A DNA stretch of 64,000 nt. It comes from Halpernia humi (GTDB lineage: Bacteria; Bacteroidota; Bacteroidia; Flavobacteriales; Weeksellaceae). The DNA lies in the NCBI RefSeq assembly GCF_900108025.1, contig NZ_FNUS01000004.1, positions 124,001 to 188,000 on the forward strand, read 5' to 3'. Shown one piece after another: positions 52,626 to 62,088 of this stretch. Under the pieces are notes generated by a model. The model did no database searches, had not been told where the DNA came from, and saw nothing but the letters and a program-made list of their open reading frames with translations. Each line of letters begins with the position of its first letter. Within the stretch, counting starts at the first letter, position 1. A program made the position numbers and the translations under genes.

Positions 52626-52664
52626 GGCAGTGTTTGGCGTTCAAAGGCAGTGTTTGGCACTGCT
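52626..52664. repeat. Direct repeat pair GGCAGTGTTTGGC, 21-bp phase
   Basis: Two exact 13-bp copies at 52626-52638 and 52647-52659, spaced 21 bp, two turns of DNA. The second extends into an inverted repeat GCAGTG/CACTGC (to 52664). Confidence 0.75.
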
Positions 52665-52837
52665 ATACAGTACAATGCTTTCGTAAACAGGGCTTTACTT
52701 TGTACAATGATTTTTATTAATGGATTTATGCAAAATTCTTTTGACAAATCGGAGGGCAACAGGAACGGCATCGAGCCGTTTTTCCCTGTTACATTTAATC
52801 CGTCCCGCAGGGCGGATTTTTGTGTTCGACAGAACAC

Positions 52838-52893
52838 GGCAAGTTGTGTTTTGAGGCACTCGAAACCGAGTTAGTGCCTCAAAACAACTTGCC
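52838..52893. repeat. Long inverted repeat, candidate oriT hairpin
   Basis: Arms of about 21 bp, GGCAAGTTG(TG)TTTTGAGGCACT and AGTGCCTCAAAACAACTTGCC, with only a 2-nt bulge, around a 12-nt loop. It ends 64 bp before mobA. Relaxase sites commonly carry such a hairpin beside nic. Confidence 0.75.
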
Positions 52894-52957
52894 CTGCCGG
52901 GAGCTTAAAAAACCACTCCGAAGTCGAGGTTTTGTGTGAATTTAAAATGGATTAGTG

Positions 52958-53389
52958 ATGAATGAGAATAATAACAGAAAACAAAATAAAGGCGGACGGA
53001 AGGCAAAAACCGACCCAAGTATCCACCGCCACGTCTTTCGTCTTACTGATGAAGAAAATGCCAAACTTTTATCGCTTTTTGAAGCATCGGGAATGCCTAA
53101 CAAAGCAAAGTTTATCATTTTCCTGTTGTTTGGCAAGGAAATGAAATCGGTTAAAATTGATAAAGGAACAGTTGATTTTTATATGAGATTAACCTCGTTT
53201 CATAGTCAGTTTCGTTCTGTGGGTGTCAATTACAACCAAATAGTGAAGCTTTTGTACAAGAATTTTTCCGAGAAAAAAGCCGCAGCATTCCTCTATAAAT
53301 TAGAAAAACAAACTGCTGAAATGGCGATGTTATGCCAAAAAATCATTCAGATAACTGAAGAATTTGAAGCAAAACATTTGAAAAAATAG
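52958..53389 (+). CDS. mobA: Mobilisation accessory protein MobA-like
   Basis: A 143-aa basic protein. The N-terminal RHH-like part is HVFRLTDEENAKLLSLFEASGMPNK (split by the usual turn); the C-terminal part is helical. It is the relaxosome accessory that binds oriT. A GTG lies 3 bp upstream of the ATG used here. Confidence 0.85.
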   Translation: MNENNNRKQNKGGRKAKTDPSIHRHVFRLTDEENAKLLSLFEASGMPNKAKFIIFLLFGKEMKSVKIDKGTVDFYMRLTSFHSQFRSVGVNYNQIVKLLYKNFSEKKAAAFLYKLEKQTAEMAMLCQKIIQITEEFEAKHLKK

Positions 53390-53397
53390 CAGTAAAA

Positions 53398-54684
53398 ATG
53401 ATAGCAAAAATCGGAAGAAGCGGAAATTTATACGGAGCATTGGCGTACAATCAGCTCAAAGTGGAGAATGAAAACGGACAGATTTTGTTTGCAAACAAGA
53501 TGATTGAAACTGCCAACGGTCATTATTCTGTTGCGCAATTGGCTCAATCTTTTGAACCTTATCTAGTAGTCAACCGCAATACCGAGAAACATACCCTACA
53601 TATTTCACTCAATCCTGATCCCAAGGATGAAGTAAATGATGATAAGTTTAGGGAAATGGCGGAAGAATATATGCGTGAAATGGGTTACGGTGAACAACCA
53701 TTTGTAGTATTTAAGCATACCGATATTGATCGCAGTCATATTCATATCGTATCGGTTTGCGTAGATGAAGTGGGCAAAAAGATTTCAGATAAATTCGAGA
53801 AAATGCGGTCTATGAATATTTGCCGTGAACTGGAAAGGAAATATGGATTGATAACCGCAGCTGATAAAGAACATAAACAGAAAGACAAGATTTTCCATCC
53901 GGTAGATTACAAAGCTGGAGATGTAAAAAGCCAAATCGCTTCGGTTGTCCGCCACCTGCCTAACTACTACCAGTACCAAACTTTGGGTGAATATAATGCT
54001 TTGCTTTCCCTGTTCAATATTACCGCCGAAAAAGTGGAGGGCGAATTGCTAGGGAAAATGCAACAGGGTTTGTTGTACATCCCGTTAAATGAGAAAGGCG
54101 AAAGAGCCGGGCATCCATTCAAGGCTTCCTTATTCGGAAAAAGTGCTGGACTTCCTGCTTTAGAATTGCATTTTGCAAAAAGCAAAGAGGCTTTAAAAAA
54201 CCAACCGACAAAACCAACCATTAAAGCTGCCGTTACCTTTGCTCTGCAATCTACAAATAACGAACAGGCTTTTAAAAATCAGTTGAGCGAACAGGGCATT
54301 AACGTTGTGGTTCGTAGGAATGACACAGGTCGAATTTATGGTATAACTTTTATAGACCACAATTCTAAAACGGTTTGGAACGGTTCACGTTTGGGCAAGG
54401 AACTTTCTGCCAATACCTTTAATGATTATTGGAATAATAATATCAAATCTGGGATAAAAGAACCAGTTGAATTACAATCGAAAATATCAAGACCAAATGA
54501 TGCAGATCTTTCTGCGGAAGAACCTCATCACTTGTTCGACTTCCTGAATACTACTGAAAAACACGAAGACGGTTTGATTGAAGCATTAGGCGGTTTGCTT
54601 CCCGAAGCACAGGGCGAAGATTATGAGGAACAAGATTTTGCTAATAAAATGAAGAAGAAGCGTAAACGCAAAAGAAGTCAGTAA
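53398..54684 (+). CDS. mobB: Relaxase MobB
   Basis: A 428-aa relaxase of the Bacteroidetes MobB group. The three-histidine metal motif is seen in HTDIDRSHIHIVSV (about residues 112-125). The candidate nicking Tyr is among the early residues (GNLYGALAYNQL). It cuts oriT and leads the DNA strand out. The C-terminal tail is Lys/Arg-rich. It lies 8 bp after mobA. Confidence 0.92.
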   Translation: MIAKIGRSGNLYGALAYNQLKVENENGQILFANKMIETANGHYSVAQLAQSFEPYLVVNRNTEKHTLHISLNPDPKDEVNDDKFREMAEEYMREMGYGEQPFVVFKHTDIDRSHIHIVSVCVDEVGKKISDKFEKMRSMNICRELERKYGLITAADKEHKQKDKIFHPVDYKAGDVKSQIASVVRHLPNYYQYQTLGEYNALLSLFNITAEKVEGELLGKMQQGLLYIPLNEKGERAGHPFKASLFGKSAGLPALELHFAKSKEALKNQPTKPTIKAAVTFALQSTNNEQAFKNQLSEQGINVVVRRNDTGRIYGITFIDHNSKTVWNGSRLGKELSANTFNDYWNNNIKSGIKEPVELQSKISRPNDADLSAEEPHHLFDFLNTTEKHEDGLIEALGGLLPEAQGEDYEEQDFANKMKKKRKRKRSQ

Positions 54685-54694
54685 TAAACATTTA

Positions 54695-54720
54695 GCCAAA
54701 TACCGCCAAATACCGCCAAT
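54695..54720. repeat. 10-bp tandem repeat between mobB and mobC
   Basis: GCCAAATACC twice plus a partial third copy, ten bases after the mobB stop. Confidence 0.75.
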
Positions 54721-54786
54721 AACTTCCACATTTTAAGAGCCGATAGCAACAGCCTTTAAATTCACGCCCGAACATTAAATCTTAAA

Positions 54787-56787
54787 ATGATGCAGGGAGA
54801 AGACGATTTAAGAGGGCTTGCCAAGATAATGGCTTTTATGAGGGCAGTAAGTATTCTTTTGGTACTGATGCATCTTTACTGGTTCTGTTACGGTTTCTTT
54901 AAAGAACGTGGATGGACATTAGAAATAATCAACAAAATTTTAGGGAATTTCGACAGAACTGCGGGTTTGTTTTCGCAAAATTTATACACCAAAGTATTTG
55001 CGTTGGTATTGCTGGCTTTAAACTGCCTGGGAACTAAAGGCGTAAAAAATGAGAAGATAACCTGGTCTAAAATCTATGTGGCTTTGGCAATTGGCTTTGT
55101 CCTATTTTTTCTGAACTTTCCATTATTGAAGTTACCTTTACTTACTGCCACATTTCTATATATTCTTTCTACAGGTTTAGGTTATGTTGCTTTAATGGTA
55201 GCCGGAGTTTGGATGAGCCGTTTGCTCCGCAACAACCTGATGGACGATGTATTCAACAACGAGAACGAAAGTTTTCAGCAGGAAACTCGTTTAATGGAAA
55301 ACGAATATTCTGTCAATCTCCCCACGAAGTTTTATTACAAAGGAAAGTGGAACAATGGCTGGATTAACATAGTCAATCCTTTTCGAGCCTCGATTGTGTT
55401 GGGTACTCCGGGTTCAGGAAAATCTTATGCAATCGTAAACAATTACATCAAGCAGCAGATTGAGAAAGGCTTCTCAATGTACATCTACGATTTCAAGTTT
55501 GACGACCTATCTACCATTGCATACAACCACTTATTGAAGCATCGGGATAAATACAAAGTTCAGCCGAAATTTTATGTGATAAATTTTGACGACCCACGCA
55601 AGAGCCACCGTTGTAATCCTTTGAACCCCGACTTTATGACGGACATTTCGGATGCTTATGAAGCGGCTTATACCATAATGCTTAACCTCAACCGAAGCTG
55701 GATACAGAAGCAAGGGGATTTCTTCGTGGAAAGCCCAATCATTCTTTTGGCTGCTATTATTTGGTATCTGAAAATCTATGAAAACGGTAAGTATTGTACC
55801 TTTCCACACGCTATTGAATTACTGAACAAAAAGTATTCGGACGTATTCACGATTTTAACTTCATATCCTGATTTGGAAAATTACTTATCGCCTTTTATGG
55901 ATGCGTGGCAAGGCGGAGCACAAGACCAATTACAGGGACAAATCGCATCTGCAAAAATTCCGTTGTCAAGAATGATTAGCCCGCAGTTGTACTGGGTAAT
56001 GACTGGCGATGATTTTTCTTTAGACATCAACAATCCAAAAGAGCCAAAAATTTTATGTGTTGGTAATAATCCCGACCGTCAAAATATTTATTCAGCAGCG
56101 TTGGGATTGTACAATTCAAGAATTGTAAAGCTCATCAACAAAAAAGGACAATTGAAGAGTTCTGTTATCATTGATGAGCTACCCACTATTTACTTCAGGG
56201 GATTGGATAATTTGATTGCAACGGCGAGAAGTAATAAGGTAGCCGTGTGCTTAGGTTTTCAAGATTTTTCCCAGCTTATCCGTGATTACGGAGATAAAGA
56301 AGCTAAGGTTATACAAAATACCGTTGGTAATATTTTCAGTGGACAGGTAGTTGGTGAAACGGCAAAAAGCCTTTCGGAACGCTTCGGAAAAGTATTGCAG
56401 AAACGCCAAAGCATGACGATTAACAGGAATGATAAATCTACCTCTATTTCCACACAGTTAGACAGCCTTATTCCGGCTTCTAAAATCTCAACACTTACAC
56501 AAGGAATGTTTGTGGGTTCAGTTTCGGACAATTTTGATGAACGTATTGAGCAAAAAATATTTCACGCTGAAATTGTCGTGGACAATGAAAAAGTTGCCAC
56601 AGAAACTAAGGTATATCAGAAGATACCGGAAATCTTATCCTTTGTTGATGAACACGGAGAAGACAAAATGAAACAGGAAATTGAAAGCAATTACCGTCAG
56701 ATAAAACAAGATATTGTACAGATTATAGCATTGGAATTGGAGCGTATCAAGAACGACCCGAACTTACAGCATCTGATACAAGAGTGA
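54787..56787 (+). CDS. mobC: Type IV coupling protein MobC (TraD/VirD4-like)
   Basis: A 666-aa ATPase that brings the relaxase-DNA complex to the channel. N-terminal membrane helices (about residues 15-35, 70-85, 100-145), Walker A GTPGSGKSYAI (about 207-217), Walker B SSVIIDELPTIYFRG, and the motif GFQDFSQLIRDYG typical of the family. It is the last clear transfer gene. Confidence 0.94.
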   Translation: MMQGEDDLRGLAKIMAFMRAVSILLVLMHLYWFCYGFFKERGWTLEIINKILGNFDRTAGLFSQNLYTKVFALVLLALNCLGTKGVKNEKITWSKIYVALAIGFVLFFLNFPLLKLPLLTATFLYILSTGLGYVALMVAGVWMSRLLRNNLMDDVFNNENESFQQETRLMENEYSVNLPTKFYYKGKWNNGWINIVNPFRASIVLGTPGSGKSYAIVNNYIKQQIEKGFSMYIYDFKFDDLSTIAYNHLLKHRDKYKVQPKFYVINFDDPRKSHRCNPLNPDFMTDISDAYEAAYTIMLNLNRSWIQKQGDFFVESPIILLAAIIWYLKIYENGKYCTFPHAIELLNKKYSDVFTILTSYPDLENYLSPFMDAWQGGAQDQLQGQIASAKIPLSRMISPQLYWVMTGDDFSLDINNPKEPKILCVGNNPDRQNIYSAALGLYNSRIVKLINKKGQLKSSVIIDELPTIYFRGLDNLIATARSNKVAVCLGFQDFSQLIRDYGDKEAKVIQNTVGNIFSGQVVGETAKSLSERFGKVLQKRQSMTINRNDKSTSISTQLDSLIPASKISTLTQGMFVGSVSDNFDERIEQKIFHAEIVVDNEKVATETKVYQKIPEILSFVDEHGEDKMKQEIESNYRQIKQDIVQIIALELERIKNDPNLQHLIQE

Positions 56788-56802
56788 TAGTAATAATAAC
56801 GC

Positions 56803-56830
56803 ATCTATTCTATTATTTTGTTGAATAGAT
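56803..56830 (+). promoter_or_regulatory. Operator 1 of the ArsR-rhodanese regulator
   Basis: Inverted repeat ATCTATTC/GAATAGAT with a 12-bp centre, ending 5 bp before the -7 box. It shares the CTATTC/GAATAG half-sites with operator 2 at 57674. Confidence 0.65.
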
Positions 56831-56835
56831 TTTTA

Positions 56836-56843
56836 TACCTTTG
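56836..56843 (+). promoter_or_regulatory. -7 box of the ArsR-rhodanese gene
   Basis: TACCTTTG, 46 bp before the ATG at 56890. Confidence 0.6.
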
Positions 56844-56889
56844 CAACAGGAAAGTTAATGATGATTACCTCATTAGATAATTGATAAAA

Positions 56890-57564
56890 ATGAACAAACG
56901 AGAATTTAAAGACAAGGTATATACGGAATTATCTAAAATCGTTAAAGCGATGGCTAACCCACATAGGTTAGAAATAATAGACCTATTGGCGCAAGGGCAA
57001 TTTAGTGTTGAACAAATAGCAAAAAATACAGGGCTTTCTATAGCAAATACATCACAGCACTTGCAGAACCTTAAAAATGCAAAGCTTGTCAAGATAAACC
57101 GTAACGGTAATTTTATCAACTATTCACTTGCAAGCGAAAGTATGTATAGCACGATGGTATCTCTTCGGGAGTTGGGTATGACTTTTAATGCCGAGGTTGA
57201 AAAGGTCATCAGTGATTTCCGTAGTGGTCAAGGCGGAGATATGCAGGCTATCGATGTCGATACCTTGGCAACAATGCTTGAAAATGATGAAGTGATACTA
57301 TTGGATGTACGACCTGAAGAAGAATATAAAAGGGGGCATATCCACAAGGCATTATCAACACCAATAGAGAAGTTGGGCAATTCATTAAAGAATTTTCCCA
57401 AAAGAAAAATGCTTGTGGCATATTGCAGAGGTCCCTTTTGTGTCTATGCAGATGAAGCTGTTGCAATGCTTACGAAAAATGGCTATAATGCAATTCGCTT
57501 AGATGAGGGTTTTCCAGAATGGGCGTTAAAAGGTTATCCTATAGAAAAGACTGAAGTTTCGTAA
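56890..57564 (+). CDS. ArsR-rhodanese fusion regulator
   Basis: About 224 aa from MNKREFKDKVYTEL (an ATG 9 bp earlier is also possible). Residues 1-100: ArsR winged helix (AMANPHRLEIIDLLAQ, SIANTSQHLQNLKNAKLV) without any Cys. Residues 125-215: rhodanese domain (VILLDVRPEEEYKRGHI) with active loop CRGPFC. A sulfane-sulfur sensor is likely: persulfide formed on the rhodanese Cys would change DNA binding (inference). Two matching palindromes occur upstream of this gene and of the next. Confidence 0.88.
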   Translation: MNKREFKDKVYTELSKIVKAMANPHRLEIIDLLAQGQFSVEQIAKNTGLSIANTSQHLQNLKNAKLVKINRNGNFINYSLASESMYSTMVSLRELGMTFNAEVEKVISDFRSGQGGDMQAIDVDTLATMLENDEVILLDVRPEEEYKRGHIHKALSTPIEKLGNSLKNFPKRKMLVAYCRGPFCVYADEAVAMLTKNGYNAIRLDEGFPEWALKGYPIEKTEVS

Positions 57565-57673
57565 AGACACGAATAAGATAATTTGTGACAGGGTATCTCA
57601 ATTAAATTGGGATACCCTTTTCGTTTTTATGCATTTCAACCAAGGTTATTTAAACAAGAGAACTTATTCAAAA

Positions 57674-57707
57674 AATAACTATTCAATAATTCTATTGAAT
57701 AGTTATT
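57674..57707 (+). promoter_or_regulatory. Operator 2, perfect palindrome upstream of rhodanese-MBL gene
   Basis: AATAACTATTCAAT, six bases, ATTGAATAGTTATT: 14-bp perfect arms. It covers the -33 position of the promoter that follows. Confidence 0.75.
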
Positions 57708-57715
57708 TTTTTCTT

Positions 57716-57723
57716 TATCTTTG
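57716..57723 (+). promoter_or_regulatory. -7 box of the sulfur operon
   Basis: TATCTTTG, 21 bp before the ATG at 57745, directly downstream of operator 2. Confidence 0.65.
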
Positions 57724-57744
57724 CCTTAATAAAAGACATCAGTT

Positions 57745-58848
57745 ATGAGTACACAGGAAATAACAGTAGCAGAACTACAAAAAATGTTTCAGGACGGCAA
57801 AGAAGTGGTCGTATTGGACATAAGACCACAGGAACAAAGAGAAGAATGGCAAATTGCCAGCAGTGTTCATAAGAACGTGTATAACGGTCTTGTGAATGGC
57901 GATAAAACGGTCTTTGATGATACTGCGTTTGACAAAGACACTCCCATTGTAACCGTATGTGCCGGAGGAAAAACGAGCCTTATCGCTGCCGAAATACTGA
58001 ACGGAAAAGGTTATAATGCTTCGTCCTTACAAGGAGGTATGAAAGCTTGGAACTATGCGTGGAACACAGCAGAAATAAAAGATGAAAATGTAACGATTGT
58101 ACAGGTAAGGCGTGTAGCCAAAGGTTGTATCTCATACATTATCGGATCCGATAATGAAGCTATTATTGTGGATGCGTCCTTAGACCCAAGCGTCTATTTA
58201 GAATTAGCAAAAAAATACGGTTGGACAATCAAATATGTAATGGACACCCATATTCACGCTGATTACATTTCACGTACTATCGAATTGGTTAAAGCAACAG
58301 AAGCAACACAATTGTTTACAGAGGGTGCAGATGTTGAATACCCTTTTACACCATTCAAAGACGGACAATCAATCCTGTTTGGTGAAAGTGAATTGAAAGC
58401 TATTCATACTCCTGGACATACTCCCGAAAGTATCTCATACCTTATCAACGAAAAATATCTTTTAACGGGCGATACGCTATTTACCAATGGCGTAGGAAGA
58501 CCTGACCTTAAAGCAGACCAAAAACAAGCTGTACAAAAAGCCAATCAACTGTTTGCTTCTTTGGAGAAAATAAAAGCATTGAACGGAAGTACAGCAGTAT
58601 TACCAGCACATACTTCCAATGCAGTTGCTTTTGACAAAGAACTGATTACAGATACCGTTTCCAATTTGTTTGGAAAGATTGAGCTACTAAAATTGTCGCA
58701 AGCAGAGTTTGTAGAACAAACGATAAAACGCATTCCGGCTACACCTCCAAATTACATTCAGATTGCCACGCTTAACAGAAGCGGAAGCTACGAGGGCATT
58801 AATCCTGCGGATTTGGAAGCTGGAGCAAACAGGTGTGCGGTTTCATAA
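57745..58848 (+). CDS. Rhodanese-MBL fusion, persulfide dioxygenase-like
   Basis: 367 aa. Residues 1-110 are a rhodanese domain with active loop CAGGKTS. Residues 115-367 are a metallo-beta-lactamase domain with THIHADY, HTPGHTPES and GDTLFTNGVGRPDL, the pattern of ETHE1/Blh persulfide dioxygenases. The domain order (rhodanese first) is opposite to that of the protein at 60530. Expected reaction: oxidation of glutathione- or other persulfide to sulfite. Confidence 0.88.
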   Translation: MSTQEITVAELQKMFQDGKEVVVLDIRPQEQREEWQIASSVHKNVYNGLVNGDKTVFDDTAFDKDTPIVTVCAGGKTSLIAAEILNGKGYNASSLQGGMKAWNYAWNTAEIKDENVTIVQVRRVAKGCISYIIGSDNEAIIVDASLDPSVYLELAKKYGWTIKYVMDTHIHADYISRTIELVKATEATQLFTEGADVEYPFTPFKDGQSILFGESELKAIHTPGHTPESISYLINEKYLLTGDTLFTNGVGRPDLKADQKQAVQKANQLFASLEKIKALNGSTAVLPAHTSNAVAFDKELITDTVSNLFGKIELLKLSQAEFVEQTIKRIPATPPNYIQIATLNRSGSYEGINPADLEAGANRCAVS

Positions 58849-58880
58849 CCTATATTTTTTCTAACCAAAAAGCAAGTACA

Positions 58881-59240
58881 ATGAGCAAGACTATTTTAAT
58901 CATCATCAATGATGCGCCATACGGAACATAAAAAGCATATAATGGCTTACGCATCGCCAACCAAATGAATAAAAGCTATTCAGACATTCAGGTAAATATC
59001 TTCTTAATGGCGGATGCCGTCAGTTGCGCTATTGCTGGACAGAAAACCCCTAACGGCTACTATAATATAGAGCGTATGATGAAACTCTCCCTGAACAAAG
59101 GAACTAAAGTAAAACTATGTGGAAGCTGTTCGGATGCAAGAGGGCTGACCGCCGAGCAAATTATCGAGGGAACAGAAATGAGTAATATGGAGGAATTGGG
59201 CAATTGGATTGCAACGGCAGACCAAACCCTGACCTTTTAA
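58881..59240 (+). pseudogene. DsrE/DsrF-like sulfur relay protein, broken by a stop codon
   Basis: The frame reads MSKTILIIINDAPYGT, then TAA (58929-58931), then KAYNGLRIANQMNKSYSDI to the normal end. Without this codon it is a 119-aa DsrE-family protein with conserved Cys residues (VSCAIAG, LCGSCSDARGL). A GAA-to-TAA change is the simplest explanation, since EKAY is the usual family text. A restart at the ATG 58965 would lose the first beta strand and so probably the fold. Confidence 0.85.
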
Positions 59241-59253
59241 AACAGGATTTTAA

Positions 59254-60498
59254 GTGAAGAATATACAATTAGGATTAAAAGAAAACTGGCAACAATTTAC
59301 CTTACTTGTCCTCGTCAATATGATGGTCGGCGGTATGGTCGGTTTGGAAAGAACCGTAGTGCCATTAGTTGGGACTGAAGAATTTAACATACAATCAGAT
59401 ATTGTTGTCTTTTCCTTCATAATCGCATTTGGCATAGTCAAAGCGTTTACCAATTTGATTTCCGGTGTCTTGGCAGACAAGTACACCCGAAAGAAAGTAT
59501 TGATTTGGGGCTGGCTTGTCGGTCTTCCTGTTCCATTCTTATTGGCTTTTGCACCATCTTGGAATTGGATTTTGTTTGCCAATGTGTTGCTTGGCGTTAG
59601 CCAGGGATTAGCTTGGTCAATGACTGTTAATATGAAGATTGACTTGGTGGGAAAGAAAAGCAGAGGCTTGGCAATGGGGCTAAACGAAGCTGCAGGTTAT
59701 GGCGCAGTTGGGCTGACGGCTTTATTAACAGGTTACTTGGCTTCGCACTACGGATTAAGACCCGAGCCATTCTATATCGGGATTGCTTATACCATTGTAG
59801 GGATATTACTGTCCATTTTCTTGGTAAAAGACACGCGGAAACACGCAGAATTAGAGGCTGCCCAAATTCAGGCAACTACCTCGGGCGAAGAAGCCCACAA
59901 GCCGAATTTGTGGTGGGTATTTAAACAAACATCGTTCAAAAGCAAAAATCTATTTTCTATTTCACAGGCAGGACTGATCAATAATCTCAATGACGGGATG
60001 TCTTGGGGTGTATTTCCCTTGCTCTTTATGTCGTTGGGTGTCGGTCTGGAGGGTGTCGGGTGGATAAAAGCCGTCTATCCGGTGGTATGGGGTGTTGGGC
60101 AAATCGTGACCGGACCTTTAGCCGATAAATGGGGAAGAAAACCGCTCATTGTTTGGGGGATGTTCATACAGGTATTGGGTCATATCGTTATTGGTATGGA
60201 GATCTTGGATCCATTGACCGCAGGTTTGGTCGGTTCAGTTCTTTTAGGTTTAGGTACTGCAATGGTTTATCCAGCATTGTTAGCCGCTATAAGTGATGCT
60301 GCACACCCAAATTGGAGGGCATCTTCTCTTGGTGTTTACCGATTTTGGAGGGATATGGGGTACGCCATAGGTGCGCTGATGGCTGGTATCGTAGGAAACT
60401 TCTTTGGACTCATGTGGGCAGTCCATATTGCAGGTATCATAACATTCATTTCAGGTATTGTTGTTTGGGTACGGATGAAAGAAACATTGGAAAAATAA
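59254..60498 (+). CDS. MFS transporter
   Basis: A 414-aa major-facilitator protein with about 12 helices. Signature loops are ADKYTRKKVLIWGW after helix 2 and the equivalent ADKWGRKPLIVWGM in the second half. It starts with GTG; an ATG-only start would cut into helix 1. Its place inside a sulfur operon suggests export of a sulfur compound such as sulfite or thiosulfate; the substrate is inferred. Confidence 0.85.
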   Translation: MKNIQLGLKENWQQFTLLVLVNMMVGGMVGLERTVVPLVGTEEFNIQSDIVVFSFIIAFGIVKAFTNLISGVLADKYTRKKVLIWGWLVGLPVPFLLAFAPSWNWILFANVLLGVSQGLAWSMTVNMKIDLVGKKSRGLAMGLNEAAGYGAVGLTALLTGYLASHYGLRPEPFYIGIAYTIVGILLSIFLVKDTRKHAELEAAQIQATTSGEEAHKPNLWWVFKQTSFKSKNLFSISQAGLINNLNDGMSWGVFPLLFMSLGVGLEGVGWIKAVYPVVWGVGQIVTGPLADKWGRKPLIVWGMFIQVLGHIVIGMEILDPLTAGLVGSVLLGLGTAMVYPALLAAISDAAHPNWRASSLGVYRFWRDMGYAIGALMAGIVGNFFGLMWAVHIAGIITFISGIVVWVRMKETLEK

Positions 60499-60529
60499 CA
60501 AGTTTAACTATCTAAAAACTAAAGATATA

Positions 60530-62065
60530 ATGGAAAGCAGAAGAAATTTTTTAAAAACAGGGGCTTTATTTGGTGCGGCTTGTCTTACTTCGCCATTGAT
60601 TGCTTCTCCGCTGGTCAGCTTAGACCCGCCACAAAAGGAAACAGAGCATAAAAATAGCATTGAAAACTATTCGGCAGGTACTCTTTTTTTCCTGCGGGTA
60701 TTTGACTCCACGCTGGCACAGACCAGTTATGTCGTGGGCAATAGGCAAAGCAATGAGGTTATTGTCATTGACCCGAAACGTGACATCGATACCTATCTAA
60801 AAATTGCCGAAGAAAATAATCTGAAAATTACTCGGGTAACAGAAACTCATATCCACGCTGACTATTTAAGCGGTGCTCCTGAGTTGGCATATGCTACAGG
60901 AGCAGAATTGGTACTATCGGGCGAAACCGACCCTAATTGGAAATATGAAATTCCGCACAAGGCAATAAAAGATAGCGACAAAATCATAATGGGTAGTATT
61001 ATATTGCAGGCCATGCACACGCCGGGGCATACGCCCGAAAGTTTGACCTACTTACTGACCGATCTGTCCGTTTCCAGCCTACCTCAAAAAGCATTTACAG
61101 GCGACTTTATTTTTGTAGGTGATGTGGGTCGTCCCGATTTATTGGAAAAAGTAGCCGGACAGACAGGCTCACAGGATATTGGAGCAAAACAGTTATTCGC
61201 TTCCATGCAACGTTTTGCAACCCTTCCCGATGATTTAGAGATATGGCCAGGTCACGGAGCAGGCTCGTTCTGCGGTAAATCGCTAAGTGATGTACCACAA
61301 TCTACCTTAAAACACGAGAAATCGACAAGCAAAGCCTTTCAATTTATAAATGATGAAAAAGGGTTTGTAAAATACATCCTTGACGGGCAGCCAGAACCGC
61401 CAAATTATTTTGCTACAATGAAGCAATGGAACAGGATGCCCCGTCCCTTGTTGGTTGAGGTTCCAAAACGCCACAAATTAAGTGCACATGATTTCCTGAC
61501 AGCACAGAAAAATGGTCTAGCTATTGTTGATGCTCGTAAATTAGGAATAGTTGCAAAAGGTCATATTCCAAAAAGCCTGCATATTGAGGGCAACAAATCA
61601 TTTTCAACCTTTATGGGATGGCTGTTGAATTACCAAACGCAGTACGTTTTGATTGCAGACGAAAGCGAAATTGAGGATTTAACCCGAAAACTGATGCGTA
61701 TCGGGATGGACAATATGTACGGGTATGTCAGCAATCCGCAATCATTGGGAATTGCTTTAAAGCAAACGAACGTTCTGTCTAAAAGTGATTTTAAACCATA
61801 CTTCAATAACAAAAATGCTCAGATCATTGACGTACGAAGTAAGGACGAATACAAATCCGGTCATATTGCAACGGCAGAAAATATCGTATTGGCAGACTTG
61901 GAAAACAGTCTCAACAAAATAAGTAAAGACAAAGAGATCATTGTGCATTGCAAAAGCGGTGTACGAGCGGCAATGGGCTATTCCATTCTGAAAAAATACG
62001 GTTTTGAAAACGTAAAAACCTATACAGGGGATTTGGACGGATTGATAGAAGCTGATAAAAAATAA
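60530..62065 (+). CDS. Tat-exported MBL-rhodanese-rhodanese protein
   Basis: 511 aa. The N-terminus has the twin-arginine motif SRRNFLKTG followed by a hydrophobic stretch. Residues 45-300: MBL domain (THIHADYLSGAPE, HTPGHTPESL, GDFIFVGDVGRPDLL). Residues 310-395: first rhodanese domain without the active Cys (YVLIADESE). Residues 410-510: second rhodanese with active loop CKSGVR. It is a periplasmic persulfide dioxygenase candidate, which is unusual since most act in the cytoplasm. Confidence 0.87.
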   Translation: MESRRNFLKTGALFGAACLTSPLIASPLVSLDPPQKETEHKNSIENYSAGTLFFLRVFDSTLAQTSYVVGNRQSNEVIVIDPKRDIDTYLKIAEENNLKITRVTETHIHADYLSGAPELAYATGAELVLSGETDPNWKYEIPHKAIKDSDKIIMGSIILQAMHTPGHTPESLTYLLTDLSVSSLPQKAFTGDFIFVGDVGRPDLLEKVAGQTGSQDIGAKQLFASMQRFATLPDDLEIWPGHGAGSFCGKSLSDVPQSTLKHEKSTSKAFQFINDEKGFVKYILDGQPEPPNYFATMKQWNRMPRPLLVEVPKRHKLSAHDFLTAQKNGLAIVDARKLGIVAKGHIPKSLHIEGNKSFSTFMGWLLNYQTQYVLIADESEIEDLTRKLMRIGMDNMYGYVSNPQSLGIALKQTNVLSKSDFKPYFNNKNAQIIDVRSKDEYKSGHIATAENIVLADLENSLNKISKDKEIIVHCKSGVRAAMGYSILKKYGFENVKTYTGDLDGLIEADKK

Positions 62066-62088
62066 GACTTAATAAAAAAGATAAAATT

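Larger units (their letters stand above)
52260..52957. other. Non-coding region with repeats between traA and mobA; likely oriT
   Basis: About 700 bp free of genes, next to the relaxase operon. It holds direct repeats and inverted repeats listed separately. In Bacteroidetes mobile elements oriT lies just upstream of mobA/mobB. The nick site cannot be told from the sequence. Confidence 0.6.

Noticed and set aside
52445-52874. Open frames in the traA-mobA gap
   Set aside because: Cys/Phe-rich chance translations across repeats; the region reads as non-coding.
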